In this document: positions 50,746 to 61,001 of the stretch, one piece after another
Layout: each line of letters begins with the position of its first letter
How positions within the stretch are numbered: the stretch's first letter is position 1
Assembly: GCA_030549335.1 (NCBI GenBank)
Contig: CM060195.1
Location: 8,029,001-8,093,000 of the forward strand
DNA: 64,000 nucleotides
Reading direction: 5' to 3'
DNA from: Pontederia crassipes
Taxonomy: Eukaryota > Streptophyta > Magnoliopsida > Commelinales > Pontederiaceae
Position numbers and translations under genes: made by a program
Notes under the pieces: model-generated
What the model saw: the letters and a program-made list of their open reading frames with translations, nothing else
Database searches by the model: none
Told to the model about the DNA's origin: nothing

Positions 50746-53652
50746 GGAATGATAGTAATACATGTGATGTCGAAATTATAAGTGAACGTAATTTTAGAAG
50801 AGTAAATATGAGTTCTTACTCATTATGTCTAGATATACCAAGGTGATAAATAATAATAATAATAAGGAGAAGAATGTTCACTAACACTCCTTTTTAAGGA
50901 GGTTATGGACCTAGTTAATTATAATATTATACATCTAGATGATAGTAGAATATGAAATGCAAGGTAATAAAGACGATCGCTTATATTGATTGAATTTTCT
51001 TATAATAATAGTTATCATTTGAGAACGAGACACCATTTGATTATATTGGCAACCTTGTTGTTCACCCACTCAATTGGGTGAAATAGGCAGAGAGAAAATC
51101 ATGAATGAAGAGAATATGCTAAGAAGATAGAACTAATTAAGAAAAGGGTTAAAAGTAAAAGAGCTACGCAAACGAAGGTGTACAAAAGCATATCATTAAT
51201 GCTACTGAAAGTTTCCTATATGAAAGAGGTAATAGGTGAATAAGAGTGATTAGTCCTTGCCATGAGAGACGATTTAAATATTGAAGTTAGTTGACAAGGT
51301 TGCATATAGGCTGACACTACCCTCTTCTTATAGAGAAGTGCATTACGTATTTCTCGTGTTCCTGCTCAAGAAATACAAGCATGATAATGTTAACATCATT
51401 TGGATTAAGAGGCCTAATCTAGCCGCAGACCTCACCTTTGCCAAGTGTCTGACTCATATTATGGAACGAAAGGTGCAACGTCGAAAGAATAACATGTACC
51501 CATGGTCCAAGTAGCCTCGCGGTCCACCACGACGAAGAGGTAACATGGAAGCTCGAGTTGGAAATGCGCAAAGAGTTTCTGCATCTTTTCAAGTCCTCCA
51601 CTTCATGCAAAATTCGAGCACGAATTTTCTTTTAAGGAGGTTATAATGTAACAACCCCAAAAAAATCAAACCAAATCAAAACGTCCAACTAATAACCATA
51701 ATCTCATAGTTGTGGATAAACTCAAAAACCTATCCAAATTAGTGCCGCAGGATTCGTAAGAGAGGGAATCAATAATGATAATTAAGATAATAATCACCCC
51801 ATATAAATAATTCTTGATAGAAACCAAAAGTCCCTTTCCTCTATTCTTCCTCTTCTCTCTCACGTACAGCCATACTCTTGAAGGGGTTCCTGTTGATTTT
51901 CGTCACCTGGAGTGATGATCGACTGCTGCCTTGTTGTTTTGGAACATACATCTAGTAGTTTTTGTTTCGTTTTCTCACAAGCCGCGATCCAAGTTGATCT
52001 GTAGGTGGTGAACGGCCAGGAAGTGGAGGGTTCGCACACGAGCAACAAGAAGGAAATGTCCATTGATTCAAATCGAACACATGTTAAACGAATCAAAGAT
52101 TATGGAAGCCTCACGAAAAGAATCGGATTGCTCTATTCTTATTGATTTTGTGATTGTTTGATTAATTTCTTGTAGGAAACTGATTTCTATTGTTGTTGAT
52201 CTGCTTGAATGATTGTTAGGATGTAAGATTTAATTATGATGATGTTCTGCCATGGATTGAAGAAATTTTTGTATTGAAATCGACTGGAATCTGCCGCCAT
52301 CACGACCGTGCCATCTACTTGGAACGCCCATGCTGCCTCCGTCATAAAGTAGTGCCGCCCATCTGGCACGCCCGTTTCATCGCTCGACAACGCTAAGTAT
52401 AGGATCGGTCGACACCGGTCGATCGAGCTCCCAACTCGTCACAGTCGTGCCACCTCATTGGCACGCCCGTGTCATGACCTGATTCTCAACCGAGCACCCA
52501 AGCACAGAACCGATCGACCGCCCTCAAACACCTTCACGGTCGTGCTCCCTTATGGCACGCCCGTGCCATCTCCTCTGAGTCCAACACCTGTGCCACCCCA
52601 CCAGCTTGACTGTACCATTTCCATCAGCACGGTCGTGCCCCATGCTATCACGGTCGTGCCAACGTCCATCCTCTTTCCTTGATTTTGATCTGATCATTGT
52701 ATCTTTGCCTTATGATTAAGCATGATTATGATTGATTTTAATGCCATATTCCCCACTGAGATCCATACCTGATTAAGGCATGAATCCTTTTAATGATTTA
52801 CTTTCCTACTAATCTTTTGGTCTCCAGTGCATGAAGAATAAGAATAATAAATTTCTAAAGTGATTAATAAGATAAGATGAGAAATAAATAATGGGTTTGT
52901 CAATCAAAGCCAAGTGTCTAAAGATAAGAGTCACTCCCTTGATTATTGTTTGATCACTCATTGACCGCACAAAGTTGTATCATTTACTCGGCATATCCCA
53001 AGAATCTAAAAGCACCTAAAGTCACCAAATTTCTAAGCATGATGCAACAATAAGAAGTATGTACAAGTAAAACAAGCACGAATGTCAAGTCAAGTATCGT
53101 TATAATTTATGTCAGGATTAATAAGCCTACTCTTGATTCTAAAATTATTATGTCTCATCATGATCTTACTGCTTATCGAGATTTATTGGCTCTTATTATT
53201 CTAATGATTCCATGGTCAATTCTTGGCCAAGATAGGTTATGTCATCTTTTTTATTTATTTTATTTAAAGTTATGCATTGTATACTTTTACCGGTTGCCCA
53301 CTAGGCTATAAAGATTACGGGAGGACCTGCTCCCATGTGTTTGATTTTCATAGGGCTAGGTCAGTGGTGGTGTTGAGTTGGTGTGCTGCGACGATGCTCA
53401 GGCGACTATAAGGCCTATTTAGTTACTTATTTTTCCTTCTGTATTTATGAACATATGATGCAAACATATTCATTTAGAGATGTAGTCACTTTTCTACACT
53501 TTCGGAACTTATATTAATTTTTTTATTTTATTATTCTTCCATTGACGTGTCTCAGTTCTTGACTGAGATATGGTCAATAAAATGATCAAACATTCGTAGC
53601 GTCTCCAAGTTGATCTTCGTCATGTGGCGTGAGTCGATTTGGAGGCGTTACA

Positions 53653-53934
53653 AGTTAATTCTGAGATCGATAACTTTGTGTTCTTTACATTTTACTATTG
53701 AGTGACTAGAGCATTTGTTAGTATTTATTTGTTACAAATCATCGCATCAGCCATGAACACCACAGAGTTTAGCTAGTACCACCTGAATATTGTATCTGCT
53801 CAATATTTTAGACAAAGACATCAACCACAGTCTTAGATATTTGTAGAATTTTGATATTGATGAGGATAATTGTCTTGCTTAATTACAAAGTATTGAAGTT
53901 GGTAATACAAGACTCCAGCAGTTTATACACTGCA
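53653..53934. other. Unassigned flank between the Ty3 element and copy C
   Basis: Starts with the AGTTA target duplicate. The first 90 bases ('ttactattgagtgactagagc', then 'catcgcatca') resemble the 3' end of the tgatgcatgc LTR family in a more diverged form, so an old LTR remnant is possible. The rest has no recognised content. Confidence 0.35.
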
Positions 53935-54415
53935 TTTCATGGATCATTCTCCAAGGTATTTGTAAGTAAAAATGTAATGTACGTCATGATGTATTAATAT
54001 TCATTTTTCTCAATCCATATATGAGGATGTTTTCTTTCTTTTCTTTTCCTTCATTCTCATTCTTTTGGATGGATATAATCAATTAAACAAGTTGGTGGCA
54101 GTCATATTGTAATAGGAGATAATTAAGAAGTGGGCTGATCCTACACATCATGCATATGCATGCCGTATCGCCTTGCTAACTAACTAATTAATGGTCATTT
54201 TTAATTCATCATAAAGTTAGATGATACCGTAAGCTCCATGACCCAGCTATCTACTAATTAATGAACGGATGATCTAACTACGCTGCATGCATGCAGCCCT
54301 GTGGCCTTTAAATAGAGCTGCATTTGGTCTGATCAAAACACAAAGCAAGAGCAAATTAATCCTATTATTCATCAGTGATCACATCAATTTCCTCCAACAC
54401 ACACATACACAAAAA
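53935..54415 (+). promoter_or_regulatory. Promoter and 5' UTR of Cys-rich gene copy C
   Basis: From 'atttcatggatcattctcc' on it matches the copy A upstream region (7219 on), so the duplicated unit begins here. A TATA-like tttaaatag lies at 54307-54315, 109 bases before the ATG, with the same leader and a (CA)n-rich run before the start. Confidence 0.6.
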
Positions 54416-56499
54416 ATGTCTGGCTTCAAGGTCGTCTTCAGTGCAAGGTCCTACGACAACTGTTCCTGCGGTGGGCAGGGATGCGAGAAGTATGTCCCCT
54501 AATTAATCATGCATGTCCTCTTCCATTGCATAAATTTTTTGGTATGATTAATTTCTTGATCATGCATGTCTCAATTTAATTTGGTTAACATATGCGTATA
54601 TAGATGCAGGAGTGGTGGCACTTTCCTCAAGTTGGACAATTGCTCTTGCGGAGGAAAGGGATGCGAGAAGTAAGTAACTAATTAATTTTTAATTAATTAA
54701 CTTAATGCCCCCACCTTTGATATTTTAGCATTTTGCATCACTACCATTTTTTTTTTGTGTTAATAATGCCTTGAATCTGAACCCAATTGGTCCTCCTACA
54801 TAGTCAGGCGCTTCAGCAGAATTCCCCTACGGGGGTCTCGACCGAGACCTATCCTTGTAATCATCATTATTCTATAAGAGCCGCCGTCGTTTTTCCTCTT
54901 CGTGTTCTTCTGTATTTCGTGCGATCCCTCTCTCCCCTTTTTCGTAACATTTTGTTATTGTTACTGTTCCGAAATAGTGAGAGTTGAATTATTACTAGAA
55001 TTAATTAATGAATAACTTTCAATTGTCTACGTGTCATATATAAATGGCCATTTATGTGCGTTGATCGATTGCAGGTGCAAGAATTACTTGAGCTTGGACA
55101 ATTGCTCTTGCGGAGGAAGCGGATGTGAAAAGTACCTACAATTACACAAATTTTATTAAATTATTCTTTCATTCTATATGTTCAAATAGCTCCCTTGAGT
55201 GATAATTACTGTAGCAAATTATTCTTACATTGTGGATATGTTCAAGCCATGATATACTATTAATAATTAAACTACTCCTATCCATACATCATTGTTTTTT
55301 TTATATTTTAAAAACAAAAGATTACGATTGAATAATAATTAGCGGTGTTGCTTCAGATGCAAGACCGGCACTTTCCTGAGTGGGGATCCCTTCGTCAACT
55401 TCTCTGCCACTCCTTACATGGGGTATGATCTATTTCAATTTTCCACCTTCACTTTTAGTTTTTTACTACTATAAGTTATCTTTAAGATGTATGTGGACAG
55501 TGGCGAAGCCTGGCTTCACATATAATTTTACTACTTTTAGTATAATAATTAACATAAATATAAAATTTTCATAAATTTATTTTTCGATTACAATGTATAA
55601 AAGTATTAGTTTTAACAACAAAGGTTATATCGACTTTAATTCTAAATCCGAAAAAATTATGTATACATATTTTAAGCACGAAATGAGATCATTATAAAAT
55701 CAAGATTAAGTGCACGATCATAAAATGCATTCTCCTATTGATATAAATGATATAAATAAATGATATTTACCATGAAATTATATAATTTAAACTAATTGGG
55801 AAGAAATATAATTGTTAAATATACTTATTATATTTTGTTATGAAATATAATAATACTTTACTAAAAATTTAAATATATGATAAACAGAGATGTCTAATTT
55901 AAAAGAGACACATAATATTTTCATGATAACTAGTATAATGTCCTCCATATTTGTTACGCAATAAAATAAATTATATTTATTATCAAGCAAAACAAACGAT
56001 GTGGTAACATATTTAAATAATGGGTTGAAATATATATATATATATATATATATATTATCTTAATAAAATATAAATGACACTTATTATTTAAATTATACAA
56101 TTTAAACTATTGGAGATAAAAGGTAATTACGAAATGATATTTAAGCAAATAATTGACCAAGCAAAGAGTTATAGTTAGTAGCTGGCTTCGAACCCGCACC
56201 TTCTACATATTATCCTTGCACTCTACCACCGAAGGAAGATTAAAAAAAAAATTATTCGCTTTATCCAGTGGGTGGTGTTAATTAATGAATTATACCTTAT
56301 TAGCATATAAACTATAAAGAAAGTTAAATCGTAAATTAAGTAGGCGTACCTTGCGACTAACAAAATTAGTTACTTTGTAACTAACAATTAGAGGGAAATA
56401 CTACTAATTTTACAAGTTTGTGTACTCTTTGTGTTCTATGGTTATAGTGTACGGATGTTTGATTAATTAATTAATTATTGCAGGCCTGGATGCAATTGA
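54416..56499 (+). CDS. Metallothionein-like Cys-rich modular protein, copy C (reference copy)
   Basis: Five exons, 54416-54489, 54604-54669, 55075-55131, 55357-55422 and 56484-56499, all with GT-AG phase 2 introns, give 92 residues. The protein begins MSGFKVVFSARSYDNCSCGG, carries three C-x-C-x4-C-x2-C modules (CSCGGQGCEKCR, CSCGGKGCEKCK, CSCGGSGCEKCK) separated by short SGGTFLKLDN or NYLSLDN linkers, then TGTFLSGDPFVNFSATPYMG and PGCN. There are 13 cysteines. No signal peptide or membrane segment is seen, so a cytosolic site is likely. This is the cleanest of the three copies: every junction is canonical and no stop intervenes. Metal binding is inferred from the paired Cys; no family assignment is certain. 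Intron 2 holds a solo LTR, and intron 4 (1.06 kb) holds further repeat. Confidence 0.82.
54758..54949 (+). mobile_element. Solo LTR of a copia family, in copy C intron 2
   Basis: Starts tgttaataatgcc and ends ttcgtaaca, with an exact TTTTG duplication on both sides (54753-54757 and 54950-54954). Copy B has the uninterrupted intron sequence, giving the empty site. It is the same family as the LTR at 63488-63695, in opposite orientation. Confidence 0.92.
55490..56440. repeat. Repeat-rich intron 4 of copy C
   Basis: The intron departs from copies A and B after about 55490 ('acagtggcgaagcctggcttc', like the 'cagtggcgg' termini of some plant DNA transposons). It contains a (TA)n run at 56031-56055. 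On the minus strand a segment near 56180-56245 has tRNA-like promoter boxes (ggtggtagagtgc and gggttcgaagcc, spaced about 30 bases), suggesting a tRNA-derived SINE or a decayed tRNA. No clear ends or target duplication are found. Confidence 0.4.
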
Positions 56500-56948
56500 G
56501 ACGCAACGACGAGTACTGGGTCCATGCCCTACATCTACAAATCTAAATAAATAAAAAGAGCGCACGAGTGTGTTCTAGGACATGGACCAATACCATGTGT
56601 GTCTACCTAAAATATGTAGTTACTTAAAATGTAAAACGGAGGATGGGATGGAAACTTAGTTGTTGACTCTCTCTTGTATCATTCTCCTCCTACATGCCAT
56701 GAATAAATAAAAGTGTTTTCTGACTATATTTTCAATTTTCCTCCCCCCTCCGAATCGAAATAATTAATAAAATAATAATAATAATAATAGACAAAGCATG
56801 CATCTCTCTATTAAAATAATAATAATAGAGGCCTTAAGTTTTGCGCTCTGAGATTGAAATCCTAAATATTAGACCCGACAACTAAATAATAATAATTCAA
56901 GAAAAAGAGAAAAAAAAAGGAAGCATTTAAAATAAATAAAAATTTATT
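56500..56948. terminator. 3' UTR and flank of copy C
   Basis: Poly(A)-like 'ctaaataaataaaaagagcgc' near 56543 matches the signals after copies A and B. The shared flank extends to about 56880, followed by AT-rich spacer with short (AAT)n runs up to the tRNA gene. Confidence 0.55.
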
Positions 56949-57021
56949 CGCCCACCGTGGGGCTCGAACCCACGACCACAAGGTTAAGAGCCTTGCGCTC
57001 TACCGACTGAGCTAGACGGGC
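56949..57021 (-). tRNA. tRNA-Lys (anticodon CTT)
   Basis: The minus strand folds as a full cloverleaf of 73 bases. The acceptor stem GCCCGTC pairs with GGTGGGC (two G-T pairs), with discriminator G. The D-arm is GCTC/GAGC, and the anticodon stem is CAAGG/CCTTG around CTCTTAA with anticodon CTT. The T-arm GTGGG/CCCAC encloses TTCGAGC. A- and B-box promoter sequences are intact and there is no intron. It decodes AAG. It lies 92 bases upstream of the PPR gene on the other strand and appears functional. Confidence 0.95.
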
Positions 57022-57112
57022 TTGTGGCAAACGTACTTTTATAAAGTTATAAAATCAAAATAAAACATTCAAAAGATAAAGTTAGATTTCGACTCCACCA
57101 AGCAATGTAAGC

Positions 57113-60046
57113 ATGGGAATGGGTTTAGCGGCCGTCGCCATTAGTAACTGCTCACCTCTTCTCTTCCCTCCATCTCCTCCTCCTCCTCCTTCCATCAACT
57201 CCCGAACAACCCAAGGGATCAACAAGCGACCTCCATGTCTTCTGGCTCATCAAGCAACCACCGCGGCTGCCGCCTCCGCCTCTCTTTCCCGCCGCCTCGC
57301 AGCACTCTGCTCCGAGGGCCGCCCCGGCGACGCCCTCTCCCTCCTCCTCGCTCTCCCCCCTGGCCACCTCCTCCCCCTCCACTCCGACGCCGTCTCCCTC
57401 CTCTTGCAGTCCTGCGCCTCCACCGCCGACCTCGACCTCGGCCGCCGTGTCCACCGTCTCCTCCTCTTCTCCCCCTCATCGAACTTCCTCGCGGACCCTG
57501 TCCTCTCCACCCGACTTCTCACCATGTACGCTGCCTGTGGAGCACCCGCAGACGCCTGCCGCGTGTTCGACGCCCTGCCCAGCCGGAACCTCTTCCAGTG
57601 GAATGCCGTGATCAGCGGGTGCGCCCGGAACGAGATCTTCGGCGACGCCCTCGAGTTCTTCTGGCGCTTGCTCTCCGAGACAGAGCTCTTACCTGATCAG
57701 TTCACCCTCCCTTGCGTGCTGAAGTCCTGCGCGGCGCTCGCGGACGCGGAGCTCGGAGGGGCAGTGCACGGAGTCGCCGTGAAGCTCGGGTTGGGTGCCG
57801 ACGTCTTCGTCAACAATTCCCTCGTGTCCATGTACGGGAAGTGCGGTCTCATTGACGAGGCGATTCGCGTGTTCGAGAGTATGCCCGTGCCGAACTTGGT
57901 TTCCTGGAACACCATGATGTCTGCGTTTTCAGACAATGGTTTTCTACAGGAGGGATTTGACTTGTTCGGAAAGATGATGGTGTTGACGGCTGAGCGGAGT
58001 ATGAGACCGGATGATGCAACGTTAGTGACGGTGTTGCCTATGTGCGCTGCCTCCGGGTGGCTGGAAATGGGGAGAGCGGTTCATGGCCTGTCAGTGAAGC
58101 TGGCTTTGGTGAGTGAGCTGAGAGTCAACAACGCGTTGGTCGATATGTACGCCAAGTGTGATTCTTTGTTGGACGCACAATGTCTCTTCAGCGATAGCCC
58201 TAGGAGGAATGTTGTGTCCTGGAATGCAATGATCGGTGGATTTGCCCGAGCTGGTGAAGCGGACGCGACCCTCCATATTTTACGGGCAATGCAGAGAGAA
58301 GAAAACATAAAGGCCAACGAGGTCACTGTTTTGAATTCTTTACCTGTTTGTCTGGGGCCGTCAGAGCTGCAATATGTGAAGGAACTTCATGCCTATGTGA
58401 TCAGGAACTGCTTAGAGACAAACGATCTGCTACTTAACGCCCTTATTGCAGCATATTCCAAAAGTGGGTGTCTAAAGTATGCAGATAATGTTTTTGGACG
58501 GATGAATGTAAAGACAGTCAGCTCGTGGAATGCTCTGATAGGTGGTTATGCTCAGAATGGTGATCCGAGGATGGCAGTAGACTTGTTTCTTCAGATGACT
58601 TCTTCTGACATCAAGCCAGACTGGTTTAGCATAGGGAGTTTGCTGCTAGCTTGCACTCGTCTGAAAGATCTTCTGAATGGCATGTCTGCTCATGGCTTGA
58701 TCCTCAGGAATGGATTGGAGAAGGACTCCTTCCTTGTGATTTCTCTTCTTTCTCTGTACATGAGTTGTGGATATGAATCAAAAGCAAGTTCGATATTTCA
58801 TGCAATGGAGGAAAAGGATATGGTATCTTGGAATGTAATGATCTCTGGGTACTGCCAAAATGGATTTCCAGATGAATCACTCCGACTCTTTCGGGAGATG
58901 CAAGACCATGGCTGTGAACCTTCTGCCATTGCAATCACCAGTGCATTCATGGCTTGTGCTGAGTTATCGGCCTTGCGCTTAGGGAAAGAAGCCCATTGCT
59001 TTGTGTTAAAATCAAACATCTCCGATGATTCATTTGTGGGAAGTTCTATAATCGACATGTATGCAAAATGTGGCTGTGTAGATCAAGCCCGCATCTTCTT
59101 TGACAATTTGAAAGAGAAGGATGCAGTTTCATGGACTGTTATGATTACAGGATATGGAATAAATGGTTATGGATATGAAGCTATATCTCTCTTTAATGAA
59201 ATGGAAGTGCGAGGGTTGAAGCCTGATGTGTTTACCTACATTGGCATTTTGATGGCTTGCAATCATGCTGGATTGGTGAACGAAGGCCTGATGTACTTCA
59301 ATAAGATGAAGAATGAGCCTGGTCTAGAGTTGAAGTTGGAGCACTTTGCGTGTGTTGCAGACATGCTAGGCCGGGCAGGGCAACTGACAAAGGCTGCAAA
59401 GCTAATAGATGAGATGCCAGAAGAACCTGATGCTAAAATGTGGGCTGCATTGCTTGGTGCATGTAGAATTCATGGAGATATATCACTGGGAGAAAAAGTT
59501 GCAGAGAAGTTATTGGAATTGGAGCCTGAAAAGGTGGAACATTATGTTTTGGCTTCAAATCTATATGCAGGATCAGGGAGGTGGAATGACGTTAGAAGGA
59601 TCAGACAACGAATGAAGGAGTTTGGCCTTCAGAAGGACCCTGGTTGTAGCTGGATAGATGTTGATGGTAAAGTTTATAGCTTTGTATCTGGTGATAATAG
59701 ACTTCCTGAATCTGAAGAGATTCACAAAATGTGGTGTTATCTAGAACAGAGGATACGCAGGATTGGTTATATTCCGGACACAGTTTCAGTGCTGCATGAT
59801 CTCAACGAAGATGAGAAACTGGAGATATTGCGAGGTCACAGTGAGAAGCAGGCTTTGACTTTTGGATTGCTCAAGTCAAATGGAAGTAGGAAAATAAGAG
59901 TATGCAAGAACATAAGAATATGTAAAGATTGCCACAACGCTGCTAAGCTGGTGTCGAAGGTAGTGGGGAGGGAAATAATTATGAGAGACAACAAGAGATT
60001 CCATCATTTTAAGGATGGCTTGTGTTCTTGTGGTGATTTCTGGTAA
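57113..60046 (+). CDS. DYW-class pentatricopeptide repeat protein (At1g18485-like)
   Basis: Intronless, 977 residues. A Ser/Pro-rich N-terminus of about 60 residues looks like an organelle transit peptide; plastid or mitochondrion cannot be told apart. PLS-type PPR repeats follow (recurring VDMYAKCG, VSWNAMIGGYAQNG and similar phrases). Then come E/E+ domains (MWAALLGACRIHGDISLGEK, CSWIDVDGKVYSFVSGD) and a DYW cytidine-deaminase-like domain with HSE at about 909-911 and CKDCH at 937-941. The last three residues are DFW instead of DYW. Such proteins bind organelle RNA and commonly carry out C-to-U editing. The C-terminal sequence closely resembles Arabidopsis At1g18485 as I recall it. An alternative start lies two codons downstream (57119). 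GC is very high in the first 800 bases and falls later, as in monocot genes. Confidence 0.93.
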   Translation: MGMGLAAVAISNCSPLLFPPSPPPPPSINSRTTQGINKRPPCLLAHQATTAAAASASLSRRLAALCSEGRPGDALSLLLALPPGHLLPLHSDAVSLLLQSCASTADLDLGRRVHRLLLFSPSSNFLADPVLSTRLLTMYAACGAPADACRVFDALPSRNLFQWNAVISGCARNEIFGDALEFFWRLLSETELLPDQFTLPCVLKSCAALADAELGGAVHGVAVKLGLGADVFVNNSLVSMYGKCGLIDEAIRVFESMPVPNLVSWNTMMSAFSDNGFLQEGFDLFGKMMVLTAERSMRPDDATLVTVLPMCAASGWLEMGRAVHGLSVKLALVSELRVNNALVDMYAKCDSLLDAQCLFSDSPRRNVVSWNAMIGGFARAGEADATLHILRAMQREENIKANEVTVLNSLPVCLGPSELQYVKELHAYVIRNCLETNDLLLNALIAAYSKSGCLKYADNVFGRMNVKTVSSWNALIGGYAQNGDPRMAVDLFLQMTSSDIKPDWFSIGSLLLACTRLKDLLNGMSAHGLILRNGLEKDSFLVISLLSLYMSCGYESKASSIFHAMEEKDMVSWNVMISGYCQNGFPDESLRLFREMQDHGCEPSAIAITSAFMACAELSALRLGKEAHCFVLKSNISDDSFVGSSIIDMYAKCGCVDQARIFFDNLKEKDAVSWTVMITGYGINGYGYEAISLFNEMEVRGLKPDVFTYIGILMACNHAGLVNEGLMYFNKMKNEPGLELKLEHFACVADMLGRAGQLTKAAKLIDEMPEEPDAKMWAALLGACRIHGDISLGEKVAEKLLELEPEKVEHYVLASNLYAGSGRWNDVRRIRQRMKEFGLQKDPGCSWIDVDGKVYSFVSGDNRLPESEEIHKMWCYLEQRIRRIGYIPDTVSVLHDLNEDEKLEILRGHSEKQALTFGLLKSNGSRKIRVCKNIRICKDCHNAAKLVSKVVGREIIMRDNKRFHHFKDGLCSCGDFW

Positions 60047-61001
60047 TACTTGGACATCTTACTATCACTTCAAGTTAAGAGTTTTGGAATTAATGGTACA
60101 GGAATATTTCAACGCAGACAAAATAGTTACCATGATTTATTATATCAGATCATACATTGACCAGAATCTCGAGCTATTAAATTAGTAGAAGCATAAATTC
60201 TGTTTGTGGTGACCGTATTTGAAGTTACAGGATATTATGAAGGCATATATCTTTACATATATGTGAAATAAAGGACTTTGCATTCCCTGGTCTATGACAA
60301 GGAGTTGAAGCTACATGTTGCAAATGCTTCAATTCAACAGGAAACGAACAACAGTTTAAGCTATCTGAAGCAGTATGACCAATGACAGCAGCTGCTAATC
60401 CCAGTATGGATTTCAAAGACAATGCTAATACAATTTATCAGAAACTGAGGAAATTTTCAACACAGAAATGTAAGCCATCTTGAGAAGTATGATGAAGTTG
60501 CTCCATGAGAACAAGGAACGCGATTCAATTTTGCTGGCATAGCAAATATTGGTGCAAGCTATTGACATATGAAGTTCTCTAACATTCATCTTTTAGGGTA
60601 ATTTATGAAGTATGAAATGGATCACCTTTGTTGACACGTATTCTGCAAACACAGAAAGAGATCACATAATTTTGCTACGTGATTTGGACTATGTTGACCG
60701 ACTCTCTGAACTGATTGAAATTGTATTTAAAAGAAGTATCAGAATTAATGTTTGTGACATGACAATTGGGCAAAACAAAAAAAAAACTTAGTTTTCTTTC
60801 AACTTGGCAAACCTATAAAAAATTATACAACACATACATTTCTATAGTAGCCTTATATGCATCTTGCATGTAGATGTACGTAACGAATAACTCACCTAAG
60901 TTATAATTATGTATATATACAATGAATGATGTGATTGAAGTTACCTACAGTAAACCTATGGCAAAATTTTGCTTCTGAACTATGTACAACAGAGCACAAC
61001 G
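60047..61001. other. Intergenic region between convergent genes
   Basis: Holds the 3' UTRs of the PPR gene (left) and of the minus-strand DUF4378 gene (right). A 65-codon minus frame (60225-60422) has no recognised domain. No repeat element is seen. Confidence 0.5.

Larger units (their letters stand above)
37155..53652 (+). mobile_element. Ty3/gypsy chromovirus-like LTR retrotransposon fossil with a nested element
   Basis: The right LTR is 51647-53652 (about 2 kb, tgtaacaacc to ggcgttaca). The left LTR is 37155-47740, split by the nested element at 38081-46498. AGTTA flanks the whole as a target duplication (37150-37154 and 53653-53657). After the left LTR, 'tggtatcagagcc' (47745 on) is an initiator tRNA-Met primer site, and a purine-rich 'aaggaggttataa' precedes the right LTR. 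Near the 3' end a frame at 51281-51514 resembles the integrase C-terminal region (VAYRLTLP, VHYVFLVFLLKKY) of Tekay/Del-type elements. The rest of the interior is badly decayed, with many breaks. The LTRs differ by very roughly a tenth by eye, so it is old. Confidence 0.8.

Noticed and set aside
57152-57696. Arg-rich frames on the minus strand and in another plus frame
   Set aside because: Shadows of the GC-rich 5' part of the PPR gene.
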